A DNA stretch of 34,499 bases. Source: Paenibacillus amylolyticus. Lineage in GTDB: Bacteria; Bacillota; Bacilli; Paenibacillales; Paenibacillaceae. The notes beneath the pieces are model-generated. The model ran no database searches and was not told the origin of the DNA. It saw only the letters and a program-made list of their open reading frames with translations. The stretch lies in assembly GCF_001570725.1 (NCBI RefSeq), contig NZ_BCNV01000015.1, forward strand, positions 1-34,499. Direction: 5' to 3'. Below are positions 16,679 through 25,253 of the stretch, one piece after another. Positions within the stretch are counted from its first letter, which is position 1, and each line of letters starts with the position of its first letter. Made by a program: the position numbers and the translations under genes.

Positions 16679-17212
16679 ATAGGAACTGTTCAATTCGTCT
16701 TGTTGGCTGATGATCCATCCACATTTGTGACGCGAGTTGTTCCTTTTATCGACATCGAGCTTGCGGGAATCCCGGGTGACCGTCACTATGGTTTGCTTCG
16801 TCCGGCGGACTCCCGTCAGAAAATCTACAAGCGCGGCACACCGATTGCGAATCGCCGCCAGATCAGCATTGTGTCTGAGGAAGAATGTGCTCTTATCGCT
16901 GAGAAAATGAACATTCCTGAAGTGCGTCCAGAATGGCTTGGTGCCAATATGCTGGTCCGTGGCATTGATCGATTGACTGAATTGCCTGCTGGAACGCGGC
17001 TTCTATTTCCAAACGGGACGGGGTTAATATGCGAAGGAGAGAATCTTCCCTGTGTGCATCCGGGGAAAATGATTGAGCAATTCTACGAACAGGACGGTTT
17101 GCGTAAAAAGTTCGTGCCAGCCGCTCGCAAAAAACGTGGGATCGTCTGCTCGGTAGAACGGGAAGGTGTAATCCATACGGGGGATACCATCGAAGTCATT
17201 CACCTGTCCTGA
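16679..17212 (+). CDS. MOSC domain protein with a possible ATA or ATT start
   Basis: The product (about 170-178 residues) resembles single-domain MOSC proteins, related to the C-terminal domain of molybdenum cofactor sulfurase. Family-like features are the ELAGIPGDRHYG segment near the N-terminus, LGANMLVRGIDRLTELPAGTRLLF and the cysteine in GENLPCVHPG. The only ribosome binding site (AGGAG, 16668-16672) stands six bases before ATA 16679 and three before ATT 16676. The first standard start in frame, TTG at 16700, is 27 bases from it and would cut the first strand (GTVQFVLLADDP). An in-frame stop lies at 16640. A rare start codon or a base error is therefore likely. Confidence 0.75.
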   Translation: MGTVQFVLLADDPSTFVTRVVPFIDIELAGIPGDRHYGLLRPADSRQKIYKRGTPIANRRQISIVSEEECALIAEKMNIPEVRPEWLGANMLVRGIDRLTELPAGTRLLFPNGTGLICEGENLPCVHPGKMIEQFYEQDGLRKKFVPAARKKRGIVCSVEREGVIHTGDTIEVIHLS

Positions 17213-17230
17213 TTTTCAGGACAGGTTTTT
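17202..17230 (+). terminator. Terminator of the MOSC gene
   Basis: Stem ACCTGTCCTG/CAGGACAGGT with a TTTT-type loop and five Ts after it. The stem includes the MOSC stop codon. It also lies at the end of the convergent AraC gene. Confidence 0.88.
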
Positions 17231-18068
17231 AATTCATCAGCCCTCGGCGCTCACCATTCCGATGTCTAGAGTGTAAGTACTCCTCTGGTGTGCTTCCGAT
17301 AATGGACTTGAAATCTCGGATGAAATGGGATTGATCATGATATCCGAGATCCTGAGATAGCTTAACCAGATCATAGTGAAGACCGCGCTCCATCCATTCT
17401 GCAGCATTTTGCAGACGATACAACTTAATTACGGTTTTCGGTCCAATACCTACATACTGATTGAACAGGCGCTGTAGCTTTCTTTTATGAATTTTCCAAT
17501 ACGAAGACAGATCATCTACTCTCAGCATCTCACGGTTCTGTTCAATCTGTTGCACAATATCGTTAACCAGCGTCGCTTGGGCATCTTCAGCTGGAAGGTG
17601 CGCACATAATAGCTGATCGATGTAATCGATTTTATCCGTATCATCCCCATCCCGAAGTAGCCGTTCTTCCAAGGAACCTGCTGTGACATCAAGAATACGC
17701 GATACATCCATCGGTTGTCCGTAAAGTGAAGAGACAGGAACCCGAAGGAAGGGATAGAACCCTCCTGGTTTGAACTTCACGCCAAATACACGACCTTTCC
17801 CGCTCACAAGATAGGAGAATTTACGTTCCGATGGTCCGAAGCAAAACGTATTGTTCCGCTCCACAACCAGATTGACACAGGGGTTGGGCACGAGATGTTG
17901 AGGATACGGTTCGAGTCCAGTCAGATCCCACGATACGATCCAATAATGTTTAACAAAAGGGCGAAGTGCTTCGGAAGGAGCATGGCGCGTCAGTTGATAT
18001 CTTTGGTCACCTTCATTCAGATTCAGCAGGCCCATACTTGGTCTGTCTCCTTGTTCTACCTGTTTCAT
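17229..18068 (-). CDS. AraC-family transcriptional regulator
   Basis: The 279-residue regulator has an N-terminal sensing domain of the DUF6597 type (LRPFVKHYWIVSWDL, PNPCVNLVVE, GVKFKPGGFYPFL). The C-terminal AraC DNA-binding domain with two helix-turn-helix motifs is at about 170-275. The second motif reads LSQDLGYHDQSHFIRDFKSIIGSTPEEYL. The ATG at 18068 is nine bases from AGGAGG, whereas the in-frame ATG at 18077 touches it, so the former is chosen. It follows the glycosyltransferase by 28 bases and may be cotranscribed with it. Its target is unknown. Confidence 0.87.
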   Translation of the reverse strand: MKQVEQGDRPSMGLLNLNEGDQRYQLTRHAPSEALRPFVKHYWIVSWDLTGLEPYPQHLVPNPCVNLVVERNNTFCFGPSERKFSYLVSGKGRVFGVKFKPGGFYPFLRVPVSSLYGQPMDVSRILDVTAGSLEERLLRDGDDTDKIDYIDQLLCAHLPAEDAQATLVNDIVQQIEQNREMLRVDDLSSYWKIHKRKLQRLFNQYVGIGPKTVIKLYRLQNAAEWMERGLHYDLVKLSQDLGYHDQSHFIRDFKSIIGSTPEEYLHSRHRNGERRGLMN

Positions 18069-18096
18069 CCGGACCATTCCTCCTGCTCATCTCACA

Positions 18097-18834
18097 TTAT
18101 TTAGGCTCTCTGAACAACAATGCCCGCACAGCAAAACGGGGTAAAATGAGTTGTCTACGCCATCTCGAAGGTTGACTGAGGAGGCGATAGAGCCACTCCA
18201 AATTAAGCTTCTGCCATATTGCAGGGGCACGTTTGGTTTTGCCAGCCAAGATATCGAGACTACCTCCCACTCCTATGGCTACACGAGCGTTCAACTGATG
18301 GCGATACTTGTTAATCCAGTGTTCTGCATGGGGTGCGCCAAGAGCTACGATAAGAAAGTCCGGTTGAGCACTACAAATCTCTTCTACAATCTGTTGTTCC
18401 TCATCTGCCTGGAAAAAACCATGGTGTCTGCCTTTGACGACAACTCCCGGATAGCGTTGCGCAATAACCTTCACGGCCTGTTCACTGACACTTTCCTCTG
18501 CTCCCAGCATGTAGAATGACCAGTGTTTTCGATCGCCTTCCTTCAATAAACGAAATAGCAGATCACAACCGGTTACCCGTTCAGTCAATTGTCCACCCCG
18601 CAAACGGGATACCATTACAATGCCAGCACCGTCAGCTGTAACCAACCCGGCTTGATCGACAACTTGGCGAAGCGAGGCATTATTTTGACAGGACATGACG
18701 ATCTCGGGATTTCCTGTGATGACATGGAACAGTTCAGTGCTTTCCTGATCTACGACTTTACCAAGGATCGAAACGGTTTGATCCATCGTGACATTGGGAA
18801 AAGGGATACCCATAATATTGGTTGATTGGCTCAT
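18097..18834 (-). CDS. tagA: WecG/TagA/CpsF family glycosyltransferase
   Basis: The family transfers N-acetylmannosamine (or a related sugar) from a UDP-sugar to undecaprenyl-PP-GlcNAc, an early step of wall teichoic acid or related polymer synthesis at the inner face of the membrane. The 245 residues include TGNPEIV (T40, N42), TADGAGIV with the likely catalytic D68, VALGAPHAEHWI, and IGVGGSLDILAGKTKRAP. The basic C-terminal tail (LSQPSRWRRQ) is the membrane-targeting part known in TagA. The start overlaps the stop of the upstream SUKH-like gene by four bases. No other teichoic acid gene is adjacent, so the symbol is by family. Confidence 0.88.
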   Translation of the reverse strand: MSQSTNIMGIPFPNVTMDQTVSILGKVVDQESTELFHVITGNPEIVMSCQNNASLRQVVDQAGLVTADGAGIVMVSRLRGGQLTERVTGCDLLFRLLKEGDRKHWSFYMLGAEESVSEQAVKVIAQRYPGVVVKGRHHGFFQADEEQQIVEEICSAQPDFLIVALGAPHAEHWINKYRHQLNARVAIGVGGSLDILAGKTKRAPAIWQKLNLEWLYRLLSQPSRWRRQLILPRFAVRALLFREPK

Positions 18835-19370
18835 GTCTCATTTCCTTTCTGATTCCGACCCATGAGTGAATGGGGGACAAGCTTATGCGTATGAAGTTCA
18901 TGTATCATACTGTCAATCAGATTGTCGAATGCACGTACGTTTGGATCATAATCGTGTAACAAATACAGTTTGCCTGAACGGCCAATAGCTGTGACTGCAG
19001 AATAGTAGTATCCGGTTAATCCAAGACAATAACAATCTTCATTAGCGTATTTCAAGATCGAATGCATCTCTGCGGAACAACGTAGCGTTTCTTCAGCATT
19101 CGGAATAAAATGAAATTCATATTCATGCCAAGGGCTTTCAGCAGGCACTTCCCCGGCAGTGTGGCTATAGTATTTAAAATATATAAGTTCATCTATTCCC
19201 CAAAACTCTTCAAGAAACGATCGCGCAGCCGGAAATAAATCTGCGGATGTAGAGCACTGCTCAATGTATGCCGAGATGTCAACGCATCGGTTCTCATACC
19301 AGCCTGCTTTCTGCAGCAACTGAATCATTTGTTGATAAGGTAACAATGAGGATTGTGACGTTCCAGTCAT
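18831..19370 (-). CDS. SUKH-3-like (SMI1/KNR4 superfamily) protein
   Basis: The 179-residue protein resembles the SUKH-3 family. The pattern LLQKAGWYENRCVDI followed by AARSFLEEFWG near the N-terminus is typical, as is the late segment YYYSAVTAIGRSGKLYLL. Many SUKH proteins are immunity proteins against polymorphic or contact-dependent toxins, but others are not, and no toxin gene is adjacent. The ATG at 19370 has AGGAG nine bases upstream. A longer TTG start at 19379 would touch the binding site. Its stop overlaps the tagA-type start in ATGA, so both are coupled. Confidence 0.75.
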   Translation of the reverse strand: MTGTSQSSLLPYQQMIQLLQKAGWYENRCVDISAYIEQCSTSADLFPAARSFLEEFWGIDELIYFKYYSHTAGEVPAESPWHEYEFHFIPNAEETLRCSAEMHSILKYANEDCYCLGLTGYYYSAVTAIGRSGKLYLLHDYDPNVRAFDNLIDSMIHELHTHKLVPHSLMGRNQKGNET

Positions 19371-19537
19371 ATTGAACAACTCCTGTTATTTCATTCCAGT
19401 TTAGTATATCTGATCTTCTGGAAAAGGACTATATAACCTGATGTCGCGTTTTTACAATACGACCTTTGGGGTATAACGATAGGATAGGAGTGCGAGGTTG
19501 GCAGATCGCATATCCAATACATAAAGGGAGTGAGTCC

Positions 19538-19987
19538 ATGGAACTCAAATATGAGTTTTATATCAATGCAGGGCTGGAAGATGTGTGGAATGCTCTCATT
19601 TCACCAGACGGCACACGTAACAGCTTTTTCGGTAGTGAACTTCGTACAAATTTTCAGCCAGGTCAGCCGTTTGCTTATGTAGGGCCAGGCAATGATGGTG
19701 CAGAGACTGTCCATGTGTATGGAGATATATTAGAATTCGAACCGTTGTCCAGACTCAGCTATCAGGAGCATCCAGGTCCATCATATCATGCGAACCATGC
19801 CGAGCTTCAATCCAGAGTGGCTTTCCAGTTGGAGACTGTGGGGGAGTGTACGAAGCTTACGCTGATCAATGATCAATTTACAGATAACCATCCTTCCTTT
19901 GCCAATGCACAGAGCAGCTGGTGGATGATCCTGAGCAGCATCAAAACTTGGGTAGAGACGGGAAAAACACTGAATTTTGGCTGGTAG
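19538..19987 (+). CDS. SRPBCC/AHSA1-like domain protein
   Basis: The 149-residue product has the START-like/AHSA1 pattern: ELKYEFYINAGLEDVWNALISP at the N-terminus, a central barrel (ILEFEPLSRLSYQEH), TKLTLINDQF, and a final helix with WWMILSSIKTWVETGKTLNF. Such proteins bind small hydrophobic ligands or assist Hsp90, and the ligand is unknown. The ATG at 19538 has AAAGGGAG seven bases upstream, and the upstream in-frame extension is rejected. A terminator follows. Confidence 0.87.
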   Translation: MELKYEFYINAGLEDVWNALISPDGTRNSFFGSELRTNFQPGQPFAYVGPGNDGAETVHVYGDILEFEPLSRLSYQEHPGPSYHANHAELQSRVAFQLETVGECTKLTLINDQFTDNHPSFANAQSSWWMILSSIKTWVETGKTLNFGW

Positions 19988-20046
19988 TTAGCTGGCAAGA
20001 GGCAGTCATGAATGATTGATTATAATAATAAAAAAATATATATAAC

Positions 20047-20086
20047 AAATGAACCAGTGCTGATTCAGCGCTGGTTCATTTTGTTT
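20047..20086 (+). terminator. Terminator after the SRPBCC gene
   Basis: Stem AATGAACCAGTGCT/AGCGCTGGTTCATT with a short loop, followed by TTTTGTTT. Confidence 0.88.
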
Positions 20087-20168
20087 ATACAAATTAAGAC
20101 TATAGCTCTACATTTAATGTCTAATGATGTCGAAATATATATCATATGACCTAAGAGGAGAAATGAAC

Positions 20169-21698
20169 ATGTTTCGTAAAAGCACTGAATCTACCAAACA
20201 ACTTCGTATAGATGAGCATCAAAAATTACTGGAGTATAGTCGTAAGCTGGTTGCAAACGCAGAAAAGGGCGACTATGGTACATGGGTCGAAGATGGTATT
20301 GAATTTCAGAATACCAATGAAATAGCCAGTAACATCAAAAAAGCAGTACATATGATGAAAGCACAAAACGAAGCTGTGGAAATGCGTCTTAAGATGCTGA
20401 ATCAGGCGATGAATGTGGGATTATGGGAATCTGAAATCGTTGCCGGTGATGCGCTGGATAACAATAATATCATCGCATTTTCGAATGAATTCCGCCAAAT
20501 GTTAGGCTTCCATAATGCCAAGGATTACCCCAATTCCTTTGCTAGCTGGGCCAAATCTATCTATCCGGATGACAGACCTCAGCTAGTGCAGGAGATTATG
20601 AAACATGTGAATGACCCTGGAGCAACGAATGCTTATAACGTAATTAGTCGTATGATTACAAAAAGTGGAGAAATCCGCTGGTTCCGATGTCTTGGACAAG
20701 TCGTCCGAAATCAGGCTGGCGTTCCGGTCAAGCTTCTGGGCATCATGTTTGATATTCATGAGGAGAAGAGCAAGTCCGATGAGCTGGAAGCACTCGTCAC
20801 CCGATATGATCTGGTTAACCGCGCCCTGGTGGAGGCACCGTGGGATATGACCGTTGTAGCAGGAGACGTGGTTAACCCGAATAACGAATTTTGGTGGTCA
20901 CCTCAGTTCCGTAGAGAATTAGGGTTCAAGGACGAGCAAGATTTCCCGAATGTGTTCAGCAGCTGGAGTAGCCGACTTCATCCGGAGGACCATGATCGGA
21001 CGATCAATGAATTTGCCAGACATATGAATGATTACAGTGGCCGCACGCCGTACGATCTGGATTATCGTCTGCAACGCAAAGACGGGGAGTATCGGTGGTA
21101 CCACGCGGGTGGGGAGACCATTCGGGATCAGGATGGAGTACCGCTCCGTGTAGCTGGAACGATTCGTGATGTAACCCATGAGAAGAACAAGGAACAGATC
21201 GTGGAAGCCATGAATATGAAAACAAAACAATTGTCGGAGTCCATTGGTGAGATGGTACGTGGAATCAACTCGATTACCGATCAGGCACAGGATTTAGTGA
21301 CTGCACAGGAATTGTCTGCCGATGCAGCCATTCAAGTGAAAAGCAGTGCAGATGATACGAAGAATATCACCGTATTTATTCGAGAGATTGCGAGTCAGAC
21401 CAATCTGCTCGGGTTGAATGCAGCCATTGAAGCCGCACGAGCGGGAGAGCTGGGACTGGGGTTTGGCGTCGTTGCAGGTGAAGTGCGGAAACTGGCTGAT
21501 CACAGTTCGGAGGCCACAGTAAATATCGAAGATAGCATGCAGAAGATGAAAACATTGATTGATCAGATTCTTGAGCACATCGGTAATATGTCCACGTTAA
21601 CGCAAAATCAGGCTGCCCTGACACAGCAGGTGAATGCTTCAATGGATGAGATCAACACCATGTCACAGGATCTGGTTAATTACTCACGGAATCTATAA
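20169..21698 (+). CDS. Soluble PAS-PAS-MCP receptor
   Basis: A 509-residue cytoplasmic protein with no transmembrane segment. After an N-terminal coiled region (1-75) come two PAS domains of the PAS_3 type (about 78-198 and 216-338), which look like a tandem duplication. Both contain VAGD, PNxFxSW and a W-F/Y turn before the last strand. A short MCP signalling domain follows (about 350-505), with the tip ASQTNLLGLNAAIEAARAGE at 409-428. It has no HAMP domain. Such proteins sense redox, light or small ligands inside the cell; the cofactor is not evident. ATG 20169 has AGAGGAG eight bases upstream. In-frame ATGs at 20124 and 20163 are less well placed. Confidence 0.9.
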   Translation: MFRKSTESTKQLRIDEHQKLLEYSRKLVANAEKGDYGTWVEDGIEFQNTNEIASNIKKAVHMMKAQNEAVEMRLKMLNQAMNVGLWESEIVAGDALDNNNIIAFSNEFRQMLGFHNAKDYPNSFASWAKSIYPDDRPQLVQEIMKHVNDPGATNAYNVISRMITKSGEIRWFRCLGQVVRNQAGVPVKLLGIMFDIHEEKSKSDELEALVTRYDLVNRALVEAPWDMTVVAGDVVNPNNEFWWSPQFRRELGFKDEQDFPNVFSSWSSRLHPEDHDRTINEFARHMNDYSGRTPYDLDYRLQRKDGEYRWYHAGGETIRDQDGVPLRVAGTIRDVTHEKNKEQIVEAMNMKTKQLSESIGEMVRGINSITDQAQDLVTAQELSADAAIQVKSSADDTKNITVFIREIASQTNLLGLNAAIEAARAGELGLGFGVVAGEVRKLADHSSEATVNIEDSMQKMKTLIDQILEHIGNMSTLTQNQAALTQQVNASMDEINTMSQDLVNYSRNL

Positions 21699-21749
21699 TC
21701 TCGAAGCCGTTTGTTGTAACATCACGATCATTGGCACACATCATCAACA

Positions 21750-21788
21750 AAAAACCACCGGGAGGCATTTCTGCTTCCGGTGGTTTTT
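21750..21788. terminator. Bidirectional terminator between the receptor gene and pyk
   Basis: Stem AAAACCACCGG-GAGG/CTTCCGGTGGTTTT with A-run before and T-run after, between convergent genes. It can serve both strands. Confidence 0.9.
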
Positions 21789-21837
21789 GTATTCCTTATT
21801 TATAGCTAAGATTATAGCTACAGTTTCAGCTATTTGA

Positions 21838-23253
21838 TTAAACTTGTTGAACCTTGATCAGGTTTGTATTACCGGATTGACCGATTGGAACACCAGCGGA
21901 CAATACAATGATGTCACCTTTTTCGATGTAACCTGTTTTGATTGCGTTACGAGTAGCAGACTCGAACATTTCATCCGTAGTGGTTACTTTGTCGCCCATG
22001 ACCGGAATGACACCGGAGAGCAGGCAGATTTTTGCCAATACTTCTTCGTGTTGTGTAACTGCGATGATTGGTGCTTTTGGACGATATTTCGAGATCATGC
22101 GTGCTGTGAATCCACTCTCAGTCGAAGTGATGATTGCTTTTGCATTCAGTACGAGGGAAGAACTTACAGCGCCCTGACTGATAACTTCAGTAATATCAGC
22201 GATCTGTTGAGCCGATTTTTGTGCGAATTGCTCTTTGTAATCAATCATTGTTTCAGCACGGCGAGCAACAGCGGCCATCGTGCGCACGGATTGTACCGGA
22301 TATTTACCAGCAGCCGATTCACCAGACAACATTACAACGTCTGCACCTTGAAGTACGGCGTTCGCTACGTCACTTACCTCGGAACGAGTAGGACGCGGGT
22401 TCACTTGCATGGACTCCAGCATGTGTGTAGCTACGATAACCGGTTTACCAGCGCGGTTACATTTATCGATCATTTCTTTTTGCATCATGGGTACGTCTTC
22501 GATCGGTACTTCAACCCCGAGATCTCCACGAGCTACCATGATACCGTCAGATGCTTCAATAATGTCATCCAGGTTGGTCATACCTTCCTGATTTTCAATT
22601 TTGGAGATGATCTGAACGTGGTCTACACCGCGTTCTTTCAAAATGCTGCGGATTTCACGGATGTCGTCGCCTTTACGAACAAAGGATGCTGCGATAATTT
22701 CGATATCGTTTTCGATCCCGAATCCGATGTGCATAACGTCACGCTCAGTTACACCTGGCAGTGTCGTTTTAATTCCTGGCAAGTTAACCCCTTTGCGTGG
22801 TTTCAGAATGCCGCCACTGATAATTTTACAATGGATATCGGATCCTTCCACAGACAATACAGTCAGATCCACAAGGCCATCATCGATGAGGATACGATCG
22901 CCAGGCTTCACAACGAGGTTCAGTTCTGGATAGTTTACCGAGATACGCTCAGCGTCACCGAGAATTTCTTCGGTAGTCAGAATCAGTTCTTTACCAGCTT
23001 GCAGGTGGCAGGATGCTTCTTTCAATTTGCCGATACGTACTTCCGGTCCTTTGATGTCCATCATGATTGGTACATAAGTATTCAGTTCGGAAGCTGCTTT
23101 ACGGATATTGTTGATCCGTGTCACGTGATCTTCCAGTTCGCCATGAGCCATGTTCAGACGGGCAACGGTCATACCTTCCTGAATCATTACTTTCAACAAT
23201 TCGATTGAGTCACAAGCAGGTCCCATGGTACAAATAATTTTTGTTTTTAACAT
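21838..23253 (-). CDS. pyk: Pyruvate kinase, short form
   Basis: Transfers phosphate from phosphoenolpyruvate to ADP in glycolysis. The 471 residues cover the barrel and regulatory domains: KIICTMGP with ARLNMAHG (R32, N34), MMDIKGPEVR, ISKIENQEG with the catalytic Lys, MVARGDLGVE, THMLESM and MLSGESAAGKYP. It ends at the normal end of the C-domain and lacks the extra PEP-utiliser-like domain found in the 585-residue B. subtilis enzyme. A second, long-form pyk probably exists elsewhere next to pfkA. GAGGAGG precedes the ATG. Monocistronic. Confidence 0.96.
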   Translation of the reverse strand: MLKTKIICTMGPACDSIELLKVMIQEGMTVARLNMAHGELEDHVTRINNIRKAASELNTYVPIMMDIKGPEVRIGKLKEASCHLQAGKELILTTEEILGDAERISVNYPELNLVVKPGDRILIDDGLVDLTVLSVEGSDIHCKIISGGILKPRKGVNLPGIKTTLPGVTERDVMHIGFGIENDIEIIAASFVRKGDDIREIRSILKERGVDHVQIISKIENQEGMTNLDDIIEASDGIMVARGDLGVEVPIEDVPMMQKEMIDKCNRAGKPVIVATHMLESMQVNPRPTRSEVSDVANAVLQGADVVMLSGESAAGKYPVQSVRTMAAVARRAETMIDYKEQFAQKSAQQIADITEVISQGAVSSSLVLNAKAIITSTESGFTARMISKYRPKAPIIAVTQHEEVLAKICLLSGVIPVMGDKVTTTDEMFESATRNAIKTGYIEKGDIIVLSAGVPIGQSGNTNLIKVQQV

Positions 23254-23366
23254 GCTAATTTCCTCCTCATATTTTAAGCTTATATGTGTATTGTAGCGTT
23301 TTCTGTCGAAACAGGGTATGAACTATAGTACAATGATTAGAGTATAGTCCAGTAATGAGGTGTGTT

Positions 23367-24146
23367 ATGGTCACTCCACTTGAAGTACGGCACATTAATG
23401 GTGTTGGTTGGTACGAAGAAGGTGTGCAATCCCATGAGACTTGGCGGCTTAGTTTGGTTACTTATGGAAAATGTGTATATTGGGTGAACGGTGATAAACA
23501 GATCATGGAAAAGGGTGAACTGCTACTCATTCCAGGTGGCGTCCCGTATTACGGCAAGAGTATTCCTACGGTAACGCACACGCAGATTGTGATTCAACTG
23601 CAACGCGATCATACAGAAGGTCTGCCTGCACTGGAGCGATATGAGGCTTTGCGGCATAAACCCGGTTGTTATGAACTGATTCATCAACGCATGAGTGCTA
23701 TTTATCAACAATGGCAGGAGCGTCCGTCTTATTATGTCATGATGAGCCAAGCCTTATTGATGGAAGTGTTGATTTATATGAACAGGGAGCTGGATCGGGG
23801 AGTTATTCCTCCGGAGAGGCATATTCATGTGGAACGGATGAAGCGATACATTGAGCGGCATTATCGGGAGAGAGTGACGAAGGAAGAACTCGGAGACGAG
23901 ATCAACAAGACACCCAATTATGCTGCTGCATTATTCAAAAGCATGACCAATCAGACCATCAGCCAATATGTCCATGATCAACGGATGAAAAGAGCGGTAT
24001 ATCTGCTCACTGAGTCACAACTCTCAATCCAGGAAATTGCCGAATTTCTCGGCTACCGGGATCTGTCCTATTTTTACCGCATATTCAAGCGTATAACAGG
24101 AAGTCCACCATCCGATCTGCTCCATGAACGCCCACCTATAGCATGA
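23367..24146 (+). CDS. AraC-family transcriptional regulator (cupin type)
   Basis: The 259-residue regulator has an N-terminal cupin-like sensing domain (ETWRLSLVTYGKCVYWVNGDKQIMEKGELLLIPGG). The C-terminal AraC DNA-binding domain has helices in VTKEELGDEINKTPNYAAALFK and LSIQEIAEFLGYRDLSYFYRIFKRITGSPP. The ATG at 23367 has GAGGTG at a suitable distance. An in-frame ATG at 23355 does not. It is divergent from pyk across about 110 bases, and a role in sugar metabolism is possible but not shown. Confidence 0.88.
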   Translation: MVTPLEVRHINGVGWYEEGVQSHETWRLSLVTYGKCVYWVNGDKQIMEKGELLLIPGGVPYYGKSIPTVTHTQIVIQLQRDHTEGLPALERYEALRHKPGCYELIHQRMSAIYQQWQERPSYYVMMSQALLMEVLIYMNRELDRGVIPPERHIHVERMKRYIERHYRERVTKEELGDEINKTPNYAAALFKSMTNQTISQYVHDQRMKRAVYLLTESQLSIQEIAEFLGYRDLSYFYRIFKRITGSPPSDLLHERPPIA

Positions 24147-24206
24147 AACGCATAGGCCACCCCCAATAAGTTCTTCTATATAATAGGTTCAATTAAATCA
24201 GTACAA

Positions 24207-24230
24207 AAAAGAGGGCCTAGGCCCTCTTTT
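24207..24230. terminator. Bidirectional terminator (perfect palindrome)
   Basis: AAAAGAGGGCC and GGCCCTCTTTT around TA form a perfect 24-base palindrome between the convergent AraC and PAP2 genes. Confidence 0.93.
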
Positions 24231-24277
24231 ACTTTATGGCAGGATCATCTTCCTACCTGTTACATATAATAATGTCA

Positions 24278-24949
24278 CTATACATGACTGCTTGGATTAG
24301 AAGCCGTGAGTGGTTGCTTGCCTTTCTTTCGTGCCTGCCCAAGACGAACGGCAAAGACATGTACAGTCCAATACGCGGCCTCTGCAAATAAAATGCCTCC
24401 GGCGATGTCCAGCAAGGAATGCTGTTTCACAAATACCGTCGAAGCAATAATTAACCATAACCATACCGACCAGGATATCCGTGCTAACGGCTTAAAGTTC
24501 AAGTGGCGGATAATGATAATAAACAGCAAGTAGCTGGTCAGAACGTGAACACTCGGGAAACAGTTAAAAGGCGCATCATTCGTATAGATAAACTGTACTA
24601 ACACGCTGCTCAGATCGGTTCCGCCGACTTCGGGGCGTGGTACATGGGTAGGAAACACCGCAAAACAGACATTGGCAGCCATGACACCAACATTATAGGT
24701 AATCAGCGTACGCCAGAATAGCGACTTGTTCGTCAGACCCAAATAGAGAAAACCAAGATACAGAATGGGCATCCAGCTAATGTACGGATAAACAAATTCT
24801 TTGAGAAAAGGAATCTGTGTATCAATCCAGGCATAATTGTAGAAGACATCACTTCCGGTATTACTGCCTAGAAATACGTAAATGGAGCCTTGGAGCGGTA
24901 TGCACAGAATAGCCAGTAAATGCCCCCAGCGCTGAAAGAATGCTTTCAT
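24278..24949 (-). CDS. PAP2-family membrane phosphatase (inositol phosphorylceramide synthase-like)
   Basis: A 223-residue integral membrane protein with about six helices. The catalytic residues of the PAP2 superfamily are visible as CFPSVHV (S133, H135) and KQHSLLDIAGG (H177, D181). The conserved R/P-rich loop THVPRPEV comes before them. Such enzymes remove phosphate from lipid phosphates or transfer lipid head groups on the outer face of the membrane. The substrate is not known. The C-terminus is basic and cytoplasmic. Single gene. Confidence 0.9.
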   Translation of the reverse strand: MKAFFQRWGHLLAILCIPLQGSIYVFLGSNTGSDVFYNYAWIDTQIPFLKEFVYPYISWMPILYLGFLYLGLTNKSLFWRTLITYNVGVMAANVCFAVFPTHVPRPEVGGTDLSSVLVQFIYTNDAPFNCFPSVHVLTSYLLFIIIIRHLNFKPLARISWSVWLWLIIASTVFVKQHSLLDIAGGILFAEAAYWTVHVFAVRLGQARKKGKQPLTASNPSSHV

Positions 24950-25253
24950 AGTATCCCCCTGATTTCATTATGCATTGTGAAACTATCGTTATGGGTACTT
25001 CATAGATATATGACGTTGGAGAGTCGCCACACCCCTGCAGCATTGAACTCTTGTAATACTATAATGGACAGATTCAGGTATAAGCCATACCTGATTTTAG
25101 GGGAAAAGCAGTTAGGATAAGTCTCTTTTTTGTTACTTTTATAGTTTTATCCATAATAGGGATATTCAATATACGGGTGATGTGATACAACTATATTGGC
25201 ATATAAATTCATATGACAACGAAAAAAGTAAATGAAATGAGGTAGGCAAATGT
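24950..25253. other. Intergenic region between divergent PAP2 and CPBP genes
   Basis: About 300 bases with no gene. It holds a promoter candidate for the plus-strand gene at 25130-25157. Nothing else was recognised. Confidence 0.5.
25130..25157 (+). promoter_or_regulatory. Candidate promoter of the CPBP protease gene
   Basis: TTGTTA (25130-25135) and CATAAT (25152-25157) are 16 bases apart, about 95 bases before the start codon. Confidence 0.4.

Noticed and set aside
21844..23208. Long open frame (454 codons) on the plus strand across pyk
   Set aside because: It lies fully antisense to a clear pyruvate kinase, is rich in Phe, His, Cys and Asp from reversed codons, and has no ribosome binding site. 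It is a shadow of codon bias.
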